A stretch of 8,547 nt of DNA from the NCBI GenBank assembly GCA_947627585.1, contig CANQWP010000029.1, positions 1 through 8,547 on the forward strand, written 5' to 3'. The notes below the pieces were generated by a model. The model had not been told where the DNA came from and made no database searches. It saw only the letters and a list, made by a program, of their open reading frames with translations. This DNA is from an uncultured Clostridia bacterium (GTDB lineage: Bacteria; Bacillota; Clostridia; Christensenellales; UBA1242). Below are positions 1-5,132 of this stretch, in pieces; position 1 is the first letter of the stretch; each line of letters begins with the position of its first letter. A program made the translations under genes and the position numbers.

Positions 1-593
1 GCTGGGCATATGACATAGGTTATGGCGGACTGGACCACATCTTGAACTCAAACGCAAATGTCAATGTTTTGGTTTTGGACACCGAAGTTTATTCAAACAC
101 TGGCGGACAGTCTTCAAAAGCCACTCCGCGTGGCGCAATGGCAAAATTTGCCACAGCAGGAAAGCAAACAAAGAAAAAAGACCTTGTGGCACTTGCAATT
201 GCCGGCAAAAACGCATATGTTGCGCAAGTCTCGCTTGGCGCAAACAACTTGCAGTGCATCAAGGCGTTCAAAGAGGCGGAGGCCTTTGACGGTCCAAGTT
301 TGATTGTGGCCTATTCCCCTTGTGTTAATCACGGCTTTGACATGAGCGAGACCACCACAGAGATGAGAAAAGCGGTGGAATGCGGATATTGGTCGCTTTT
401 GCGCTTCAACCCGCGCGAGAACAAACTTTCCATTGACAGCGTGAGCGACTTTGAAAAATATGACAACTTCCTTGACGGCGAAAGTCGATTTTCGGCAATC
501 AAAGAACTGAAGGGCGAAGAGGCGGAGAAACTTCTTGAAGAGAGCAAAAATGATGCAAAAGCGCGCCTGGAATTTTTGAAAAAGCTGATTTAG
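1..593 (+). CDS. nifJ: Pyruvate:ferredoxin (flavodoxin) oxidoreductase, C-terminal end (partial)
   Basis: This is the last 196 codons of a gene that begins before the window; the frame is open from base 3. The enzyme oxidatively decarboxylates pyruvate with CoA to acetyl-CoA and CO2 and reduces ferredoxin, a central cytoplasmic step of anaerobic metabolism. The visible part is the C-terminal thiamine-diphosphate domain. It opens with WAYDIGYGGLDH, followed by the family signature DTEVYSNTGGQSSKATPRGA, which contacts the cofactor and its magnesium. The cysteine in YSPCVNHGF matches the distant fourth ligand of the proximal [4Fe-4S] cluster in characterised single-chain enzymes. The order and spacing match the single-chain (about 1,170-residue) form rather than the multi-subunit form, although the rest of the gene is outside the window. 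The stop is TAG. No convincing terminator hairpin follows, and the promoter of the next gene starts 18 bases later. Confidence 0.95.
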   Translation, partial: WAYDIGYGGLDHILNSNANVNVLVLDTEVYSNTGGQSSKATPRGAMAKFATAGKQTKKKDLVALAIAGKNAYVAQVSLGANNLQCIKAFKEAEAFDGPSLIVAYSPCVNHGFDMSETTTEMRKAVECGYWSLLRFNPRENKLSIDSVSDFEKYDNFLDGESRFSAIKELKGEEAEKLLEESKNDAKARLEFLKKLI

Positions 594-611
594 CCAATTT
601 TTCAATTTCGT

Positions 612-641
612 TTGACAAAAAGAAAAAAAATAAATTATAAT
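612..641 (+). promoter_or_regulatory. Sigma-70-type promoter of the phosphodiesterase gene
   Basis: A perfect TTGACA (612-617) and a perfect TATAAT (636-641) are separated by 18 bases of A-rich DNA. Transcription would start near 648, giving a leader of about 37 bases that contains the AAGGAAG ribosome binding site at 671-677. The gene therefore does not depend on readthrough from the oxidoreductase gene. Confidence 0.85.
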
Positions 642-684
642 TTGATAAAACAAAGTCAAAACCTTCAAAAAAGGAAGAAAAAAT

Positions 685-1413
685 ATGGATCTTTTCAAAA
701 CCTGGTTGGTGGAAACGCCAATCGCCCATCGCGGACTTCACAGCAAAACTGCGCCAGAAAACTCTCTTGCTGCTTTTGCGGCCGCAGTGCAAAAAGGCTA
801 CGCCATCGAACTTGACGTTCAGCTTTTGGCCGACGACACCGTTGCCGTTTTTCATGACGAAAGCCTTGCGCGCATGACCGGAAACGATGGCTATCTCAAA
901 TATTTAAACAAAGAGGACCTCAAATCGCTGAAACTTGCCGGCACAAAAGAGTTCATTCCAACCCTTGCGGAAGTTCTTGCGCTTGTGGACGGAAAAGTGC
1001 CGCTTTTGATTGAGATCAAAAACAAATATAAGGTCGGCAAACTTGAACAGCGCGTGATTGATCTTCTCAAAAACTATCACGGTGATTTTGCCGTTCAGTC
1101 ATTCAATCCATATTCACTCTCATATTTCAAAAAGCACGCTCCAAACTTTTTGCGCGGACAGCTTTCAGGCTTTTTCAAAGGCGAAAAACTTGGCTGGCTC
1201 AAAAGATTTATGCTCAAAGGCATGCGCCTGAACAAAAAGGTCAGCGAGCCACATTTCATTGCATATGAAGCCGTCGCCCTTCCAAATCGATATGTCAAAA
1301 AATACAAAAATTTGCCACTGCTTGCTTGGGCTGTCAAGAGCAAAGAGGAATATTTGGAAGTTGTCAAACATTGCGACAACGTGATTTTTGAAAACTTTGA
1401 TCCCGAAATTTGA
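685..1413 (+). CDS. Glycerophosphodiester phosphodiesterase (GDPD family)
   Basis: The 242-residue protein is expected to hydrolyse glycerophosphodiesters, released by phospholipid turnover, to glycerol-3-phosphate and an alcohol. The GDPD TIM-barrel motifs appear in order: AHRG at 14-17, PENSLAAF at 24-31, ELDV at 42-45, VFHD at 55-58, LIEIK at 108-112, QSFNP at 138-142 and AWAVK at 214-218. H15, E42, D44, H57 and E110 correspond to the family's catalytic and metal-binding residues. The length is normal for the compact bacterial form. There is no signal peptide or membrane segment, so it is probably cytoplasmic. The ATG is supported by AAGGAAG eight bases upstream and by the fit of residue 13 onward to the family start. 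The C-terminal barrel motif, usually ITDxP-like, reads FENFDPE here. The substrate cannot be told from the sequence, and some relatives act on lysophospholipids. Confidence 0.93.
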   Translation: MDLFKTWLVETPIAHRGLHSKTAPENSLAAFAAAVQKGYAIELDVQLLADDTVAVFHDESLARMTGNDGYLKYLNKEDLKSLKLAGTKEFIPTLAEVLALVDGKVPLLIEIKNKYKVGKLEQRVIDLLKNYHGDFAVQSFNPYSLSYFKKHAPNFLRGQLSGFFKGEKLGWLKRFMLKGMRLNKKVSEPHFIAYEAVALPNRYVKKYKNLPLLAWAVKSKEEYLEVVKHCDNVIFENFDPEI

Positions 1414-1492
1414 TTTGTCAAAATGGACTCTAAAACAAATGAAAAATAAGTAAATGTTAAAAAAGACGAAAATCAAAAAAGAAAAGTTTATA

Positions 1493-1520
1493 AAAAAATG
1501 ACCAAAATTGGTCATTTTTT
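1493..1520. terminator. Bidirectional terminator between convergent genes
   Basis: A 12-bp perfect stem (1493-1504 with 1509-1520) with an AAAT loop has six A on the left arm and six T on the right arm. It therefore reads as an intrinsic terminator on both strands. It serves the phosphodiesterase gene from the left and the lipoprotein gene from the right. On the minus strand the stem begins inside the lipoprotein's TAA stop codon (1519-1521). Confidence 0.8.
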
Positions 1521-3024
1521 ATTTTGTTCTTCGGCTTTCAATGGTTGTTTGTCCCAAAAGTTCAAAATCGTCAGTTCTGTTTACATTTGCGCGATAAAGA
1601 TAAAAATTGTCGTCAGTTTCTGCATTTTCTTCATCTTCTTCCTCGTCTTCATCTTTCAGGTCTTCTGGAATTTCTTGCAGTTTTGCATAGAAATACAAGT
1701 TGTCGTCGTAATAAGCAAACAAGCCACTGCCAGAAATGTCGGTCATTGTGACAAACTTTTCGGCCTGCACTTCTGTCGATGATCCAAGAAACAGTTTTGT
1801 CAAATCGGCGCGATAAAGTCCTGTTGTTGTGGAAAAATATATTCTTCCTCCCTCAACAAAAAGTGCTTTTGCGGAAGAAAGGTCTTCGCTGAAAGTGATT
1901 GTTCCATCCTTGCCATCTGTTGACAAAAATCTCCAAGCGGAGTCAGCCTTAAAGACATATCCCAAAACATTGATTTGTTTGTTTCCATTGTAATATTTTG
2001 TGTTTGTGACAGCGTGAAGGTCGCTGATTGTTGTGGCGCTGACCGAAGTGCCTTCATACGCAATTTTTCTACGTGGGCTGTTTGCGAGGAACGCGCTCTT
2101 TTCATTTTGATCCTTAAGGTCAATCATGTAAATTTTTGGTTGACCGTTTGGCAAAGTGTCCAAGAAGAACACGACATCTCTTTCACGTGCAACAAATGTG
2201 ACTGAACCTTGGAAATAAAGCTCTTCTGCTTCGTCTTCGTTTGTTGCGTTCACGGCGATTTTGTTGACAACCACGGTGCTTGCGCCCGAGCCGCTTGTGT
2301 TTTCAGGGCTTGTTGTGAAATAGATTTGCCCATTCCATTCTTCTGTGCTGCCAGCGACGTCTTTTTGATAGGTTTTTGGAAGTGCAACACTCTTCACTCC
2401 CGTTGCAAGAGTTTGAACTTTGTCGTTTGAAAGGTTGATTGCCACAAGTTTTTCGCCTGCAAGCACAACAAGATAATATTTATCTTCACTTTTGAGCACT
2501 TCAATTTTTGAAATTTCGCTTGTTGTTGTGAGAAGTTTTTTCTTGTGGTCGCCGTTCAAGGAACTTTTGTAGATGCAAGTATATTCAAAATGATATGCCT
2601 CATCTTTTTTGCCGTCGGTCTCTGTGACCACTTTTTGTCTGTTTGGAGTGGCATAATAGATGTTTTGCCCAAGCACAAACATGAAACTGTCGTCATAGCC
2701 CGCCACTTCACTGCTGAAATTTTCCACATTTTTAGGTGAAAAATATGCGTTCTTCGAGTCCAACTTGCTGTTCACGCGCGCGAGATATGAATATTTTTTT
2801 GCGGCAGAATATTCACTTCCATTTGTTGGCGCTGTTGCAAAAGCATTGGCAAAATAAAGAAAATCGCCCTCGTTTGCTTCAACAAGAGTTGCTGCATTGC
2901 CGTTGTAGATCAATTCATTAGATTTGTTTTTGATGTTGCTGACTGTTCCGCACCCTGCAAGTCCGCCCACAAGGAATGCCCCCAAAAGTGCAAAACAGCA
3001 CAAAAATTTGGCCCATTTTTTCAT
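1519..3024 (-). CDS. Secreted lipoprotein with beta-propeller-like repeats
   Basis: This 501-residue protein has a lipoprotein signal peptide: MKK, a hydrophobic stretch and the lipobox LAGC with the lipid-carrying cysteine at residue 25. It should be anchored on the outer face of the membrane. The mature part has recurring short strands of the type xIYFxT or LYRADL (for example NIYYATP, QIYFTTSPE, KIYMIDL, GRIYFSTTTGLYRADL, NLYFYAK, NFYLYRANV). This pattern resembles clostridial propeller-type lipoproteins (DUF5050-like); that assignment is inference. Residues 451-472 form a strongly acidic tract (EDLKDEDEEEDEENAETDD). The ATG at 3024 was chosen because GGAG lies six bases upstream and the signal peptide begins there. 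A longer frame from 3072 would run through the promoter and is rejected. Function is unknown; ligand sensing or envelope binding are possibilities. Confidence 0.8.
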   Translation of the reverse strand: MKKWAKFLCCFALLGAFLVGGLAGCGTVSNIKNKSNELIYNGNAATLVEANEGDFLYFANAFATAPTNGSEYSAAKKYSYLARVNSKLDSKNAYFSPKNVENFSSEVAGYDDSFMFVLGQNIYYATPNRQKVVTETDGKKDEAYHFEYTCIYKSSLNGDHKKKLLTTTSEISKIEVLKSEDKYYLVVLAGEKLVAINLSNDKVQTLATGVKSVALPKTYQKDVAGSTEEWNGQIYFTTSPENTSGSGASTVVVNKIAVNATNEDEAEELYFQGSVTFVARERDVVFFLDTLPNGQPKIYMIDLKDQNEKSAFLANSPRRKIAYEGTSVSATTISDLHAVTNTKYYNGNKQINVLGYVFKADSAWRFLSTDGKDGTITFSEDLSSAKALFVEGGRIYFSTTTGLYRADLTKLFLGSSTEVQAEKFVTMTDISGSGLFAYYDDNLYFYAKLQEIPEDLKDEDEEEDEENAETDDNFYLYRANVNRTDDFELLGQTTIESRRTK

Positions 3025-3042
3025 AGTAAACTCCATTTGTCT

Positions 3043-3072
3043 ATTATATCCCATTTTTGCCCAATTTGTCAA
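3043..3072 (-). promoter_or_regulatory. Promoter of the lipoprotein gene
   Basis: Read on the minus strand, TTGACA (3072-3067) and TATAAT (3048-3043) are both perfect and 18 bases apart. The predicted start lies just before the GGAG (3034-3031) and the ATG at 3024, so the leader is short. The -35 box overlaps the TGA stop codon of the upstream metallophosphoesterase gene (3071-3069). Confidence 0.85.
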
Positions 3073-3767
3073 GAAATTTCCGTCAGTTTGTTTCCCGCGA
3101 TGTCACACGAGGTCAAAAAATATTTCACTCCATTTTTCTCGAGCACCAAATTTTGTCGGCAATAGGCGTGAATGTGACCATACACCACAAACGACACGCC
3201 ATATTTTTCCAAAAGTGCCGTCACCTCATTGTCCTCTTCGCGAAAGGTATATGGCGGATAGTGCAGCATGCAAACAATCTTCTCGTTTGCGTCAGTTTGC
3301 AACTTTTTCGCTTCTTGAAGGGTCAGTTCAAGGCGGATAAGTTCGCGCTTATATATTTTTTCATTTTCCGGTGTCATTGTTTTGCTCGAGTCCGGCAAAT
3401 TCCAAAGGCGCGTTCCGCAAACAATCACGTCGTCAAATTTGAGCGCATCGTTTTGAATGGCAAAAAAGTTTGCCGGCAGAACTTCGCGCACGGCAGAGAT
3501 GCTTTTCCACCAATAGTCGTGATTTCCGCGAATTATGATTTTCTTCCCCGGCAAATCTTTCAGCATGGCAAAATCTGGTGCGGTTTGTTCAAGTTTCATC
3601 GCCCAAGAAAAATCTCCGGCCATCAAAACAAGGTCGTCCTCACCCACTTTTTCGCGCCAGTCAGCAAAAATCTTGTCCACATAGTTGTCCCACGCCGGGC
3701 CAAAGATGTCCATTGGCTTTGGATTGTTCACCGAAAGGTGCAAGTCGCTTATCGCAAAAATTTTCAC
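3069..3767 (-). CDS. Calcineurin-like metallophosphoesterase (predicted phosphohydrolase)
   Basis: The 232-residue protein carries all the two-metal phosphoesterase motifs: SDLH (D8, H10), GDFSW (D52), GNHD (N82, H83), LHYPP (H169) and GHIH (H198, H200). The GNHDYWW and NPKPMDIFG segments resemble the COG1768 group of predicted phosphohydrolases; its physiological substrate is not known to me. There is no signal peptide, so it is probably cytoplasmic. The start is GTG at 3767. It overlaps the TGA stop of yqeY in the sequence GTGA, so the two genes are probably translationally coupled and co-transcribed. No terminator hairpin follows the stop, and the promoter of the lipoprotein gene begins at this stop codon. 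Confidence 0.9.
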   Translation of the reverse strand: MKIFAISDLHLSVNNPKPMDIFGPAWDNYVDKIFADWREKVGEDDLVLMAGDFSWAMKLEQTAPDFAMLKDLPGKKIIIRGNHDYWWKSISAVREVLPANFFAIQNDALKFDDVIVCGTRLWNLPDSSKTMTPENEKIYKRELIRLELTLQEAKKLQTDANEKIVCMLHYPPYTFREEDNEVTALLEKYGVSFVVYGHIHAYCRQNLVLEKNGVKYFLTSCDIAGNKLTEIS

Positions 3768-4186
3768 AGGGTTTTCAAAACCTCTTGCACAAGTCTCATG
3801 TCAACTTGGCCATTGAAGTTTGCCTTGAAGTGTTTCATCACGGTCGGCACACTTTTGTCAGCAAGCGAAAGAATGATTTCTTTGATTTCCCCTTCCGAAA
3901 GTTGTTTTGGAAGATATGACTTTGCAATTTCAATTTGACGCGAGATGTTTGCAACCTCAGCCACATTATTCACTTTGGCATAGTTTTCTTTCTCGTCGGT
4001 CAGTTCTTTGATCACCTTTTGCAAAATGTTTGAAAGTTCGCTGTCGGCAAGCGGTTTTTCGCGGTCGCCCTTTGCAATTTTTTCCAAAAGAATTTTGTTC
4101 ATCAAAACGCTGTAAAACGCCCGCGCCACAGCGTCTTTGTCTTTCATTGCTTGAATGTTTGCTTTTTTGATTTGTTCTTCAATCAT
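3764..4186 (-). CDS. yqeY: GatB/YqeY domain protein
   Basis: The 140-residue, mostly helical protein matches the YqeY family. The best-conserved block is YLPKQLSEGEIKEII (about 91-105), followed by the C-terminal bundle VPTVMKHFKANFNGQVDMRLVQEVLK. That C-terminal module is related to the tail domain of the GatB subunit of tRNA-dependent amidotransferase, which binds tRNA. Free-standing YqeY proteins have no firmly established function. The length is close to the usual 145-150 residues. AAGGAGA (4200-4194) lies seven bases before the ATG, and a good promoter lies just upstream. It is the first gene of a two-gene operon with the metallophosphoesterase. Confidence 0.9.
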   Translation of the reverse strand: MIEEQIKKANIQAMKDKDAVARAFYSVLMNKILLEKIAKGDREKPLADSELSNILQKVIKELTDEKENYAKVNNVAEVANISRQIEIAKSYLPKQLSEGEIKEIILSLADKSVPTVMKHFKANFNGQVDMRLVQEVLKTL

Positions 4187-4208
4187 GTTTTTGTCTCCTT
4201 ATGCAAAA

Positions 4209-4237
4209 ATTATATACATTTTTTGCGCAAAAATCAA
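4209..4237 (-). promoter_or_regulatory. Promoter of the yqeY-metallophosphoesterase operon
   Basis: On the minus strand TTGATT (4237-4232) and TATAAT (4214-4209) are separated by 17 bases. Transcription would begin near 4202, just before the AAGGAGA ribosome binding site, so the leader is very short. The same TTGATT-17-TATAAT pair occurs before uvrC. Confidence 0.75.
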
Positions 4238-4282
4238 GTTTTTTGTGATAGGAAAAAAGAAAAGCTAAAGGAATAATCGTCC

Positions 4283-4494
4283 TGTCATTTTGCATTTGCG
4301 CAGCAAATCTCTCTCAACGGGCTTTCTTGACGGAGAGCGCAGAGCACAATGTCATTCTGAATGAAGCGTGGCGGAATGAAGAATCTCAATAAGCCAAGGC
4401 TTTGTTTAGGAAAACAAGTTTGTTTTTGCTTTCTTTCTCCCTGGCCAGCAGAGATTCCTCGGCACACTCGCCTTGCTCGTGGCTCGGAATGACA
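4283..4494. repeat. Palindromic intergenic repeat, copy 1 (MITE/REP-like)
   Basis: The element starts with TGTCATTT and ends with GGAATGACA, an inverted pair. A second inner TGTCATTCTGA begins at 4350, so the core may be 4350-4494 (145 bases) with an extra 67-base left block. Its inner arms read GAATCTCAATAAGCC and GAGATTCCTCGG, again inverted to each other. The left block (4292-4341) is a 50-base perfect inverted copy of 8072-8121. No protein is encoded; short open frames here are translations of the repeat. This type of repeat is widespread between genes in uncultured gut bacteria, as far as I recall. Confidence 0.75.
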
Positions 4495-4543
4495 AGAAGA
4501 AATCGGCTAATCATAAGTCAAACAAAGAATTTTGCAAATTTTG

Positions 4544-4572
4544 TTGACAAAACAAAGCGATTGTGCTAAAAT
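4544..4572 (+). promoter_or_regulatory. Promoter of the tRNA-Met gene
   Basis: A perfect TTGACA (4544-4549) and TAAAAT (4567-4572) are separated by 17 bases, with an extended -10 TGC (4564-4566). The tRNA begins 11 bases after the -10 box, so the 5' leader is only a few bases long. Confidence 0.85.
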
Positions 4573-4582
4573 ATGCAAGCAT

Positions 4583-4659
4583 GGTGATGTAGCTCAGCTG
4601 GCTAGAGCGTATGGTTCATACCCATAAGGTCGGTGGTTCGAGCCCACCTATCACCACCA
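4583..4659 (+). tRNA. tRNA-Met (anticodon CAU), elongator type
   Basis: The 77-base sequence folds as a complete cloverleaf. Acceptor GGTGATG pairs with TATCACC, with one G-T pair at the base. The D arm is GCTC/GAGC, the anticodon arm is TATGG-TTCATAC-CCATA with CAT at 4617-4619, and the T arm is GGTGG-TTCGAGC-CCACC. Discriminator A and an encoded CCA end follow. The first pair is G-C, not the C-A mismatch of initiator tRNA. The D arm, anticodon loop and variable region closely resemble the Bacillus subtilis elongator tRNA-Met. A CAU tRNA modified to read AUA (isoleucine) cannot be fully excluded but fits less well. Confidence 0.93.
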
Positions 4660-4662
4660 GAG

Positions 4663-4695
4663 AAAAAACTGCGCTTGTGGCGCGGTTTTTTGTTT
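4663..4695 (+). terminator. Intrinsic terminator of tRNA-Met
   Basis: A 12-bp stem (4663-4674 with 4680-4691) with loop TTGTG has a GC-rich upper part (CTGCGC/GCGCGG, one T-G pair) and an A-run/T-run base. It begins three bases after the CCA end of the tRNA. The same hairpin recurs exactly at 4888-4916. Confidence 0.85.
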
Positions 4696-4860
4696 CACAA
4701 AAAAGCCTTCGCTTTTCGCTTGTTTTTTCTCTTTGCGCCGAATGCAAAGCGCGCTTCGCTGGCGCTTTGGCGCAATCGTTTTTTTTGTAAGAATTTGCTT
4801 CGAAGAATTTTGCGAAAACCACCGCCTTATATGAAGCGAAGCGGAATATAAGTCATTAAC
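4692..4860. other. Spacer between the tRNA terminator and its second copy
   Basis: This stretch has no gene I can support. It holds the hairpin with T-run at 4733-4786 and a run of short CTTCG/GCTTCGC-like motifs. It also has a small inverted repeat, CTTATAT (4826-4832) with ATATAAG (4846-4852), around GAAGCGAAGCG, which looks like another REP-type palindrome. No integrase, tRNA arm or ribosome binding site is visible. Confidence 0.6.
4733..4786 (+). terminator. Unassigned long hairpin followed by a T-run
   Basis: Outer arms TTGCGCC (4733-4739) and GGCGCAA (4769-4775) and inner arms AAAGCGC (4746-4752) and GCGCTTT (4762-4768) can form a two-part stem with a six-base bulge on the left. Eight T (4779-4786) follow after three bases. 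It has the form of an intrinsic terminator, but no gene ends just before it other than the already terminated tRNA. It could be a back-up terminator or the end of a small RNA. Confidence 0.5.
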
Positions 4861-4919
4861 GTTCGAGCCCACCTATCACCACCAGAGAAAAAACTGCGCT
4901 TGTGGCGCGGTTTTTTGTT
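4861..4919 (+). repeat. Truncated duplicate of the tRNA-Met 3' end plus terminator
   Basis: These 59 bases are identical to 4636-4694. They cover the last T-stem base, the T loop, the 3' T-stem strand, the acceptor 3' strand, CCA and the whole terminator hairpin (second copy at 4888-4916). The bases before 4861 (TTAAC) do not supply the 5' T-stem strand or any other tRNA part, so no functional tRNA can form. The copy begins exactly at the T-loop edge, a common crossover region for integrases that use tRNA genes. It may be an attachment-site remnant or the leftover of a tandem duplication. Confidence 0.85.
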
Positions 4920-4938
4920 CCTTTTGCGAGAATAATCT

Positions 4939-5070
4939 TGTCATGTTGAGCGGAACGAAGTGAAGTCGAAACATCTCTGCTGGTCAAAGGCCCTGATTTA
5001 TGCGACCGACTTGCTCTTGCTTTCTTTCTCCCTAGCAAGCGGAGATCCCTCGACTGCGCTCGGGATGACA
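4939..5070. repeat. Palindromic intergenic repeat, copy 2
   Basis: This 132-base element starts TGTCATGTTGAGCGG and ends CGCTCGGGATGACA. Inner arms ACATCTC and GAGATCCCTCGAC are again opposed. Its right half shares TTGCTTTCTTTCTCCCT and the GCGGAGAT block with copy 1. It begins 20 bases after the truncated tRNA duplicate and ends 26 bases before the terminator of the VirB6-like gene. No coding capacity is evident. Confidence 0.75.
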
Positions 5071-5096
5071 AACAATGACACGAAGAATTTCAGAAC

Positions 5097-5125
5097 AAAA
5101 AACCGAACGTTATGTTCGGTTTTTT
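5097..5125 (-). terminator. Terminator of the VirB6-like gene
   Basis: A perfect 12-bp stem (5097-5108 with 5114-5125) with a five-base loop contains CCGAAC/GTTCGG and A/T runs on either side. It lies seven bases beyond the stop codon of the minus-strand gene and ends in a T-run on that strand. It could also act on the plus strand. Confidence 0.85.
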
Positions 5126-5132
5126 ATCATGC

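Noticed and set aside
575..610. Possible hairpin after the oxidoreductase stop codon
   Set aside because: Only a three-base GC-containing core with bulged A/T flanks can pair, which is not enough to call a terminator.
114..698. 194-residue minus-strand open frame
   Set aside because: It is antisense to the oxidoreductase gene, whose family motifs are clear, and runs across the phosphodiesterase promoter.
3025..3072. Upstream in-frame extension of the lipoprotein to a TTG at 3072
   Set aside because: It would translate through the -10 and -35 boxes and put 16 extra residues before a good signal peptide. The ATG at 3024 has a GGAG site at the right distance.
3057..3938. 293-residue plus-strand open frame
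   Set aside because: It lies opposite the well-supported metallophosphoesterase and yqeY genes, and its composition does not look like a real protein.
4285..4467. Short frame ending SPLREICCANA, matching a frame at 7808-8128
   Set aside because: The shared residues come from translating the 50-base inverted repeat in both places. They do not represent a small protein family.
4583..4659. Initiator tRNA or isoleucine-AUA tRNA reading of the CAU anticodon
   Set aside because: The first pair is G-C rather than the initiator mismatch, and the arms resemble the Bacillus elongator tRNA-Met.
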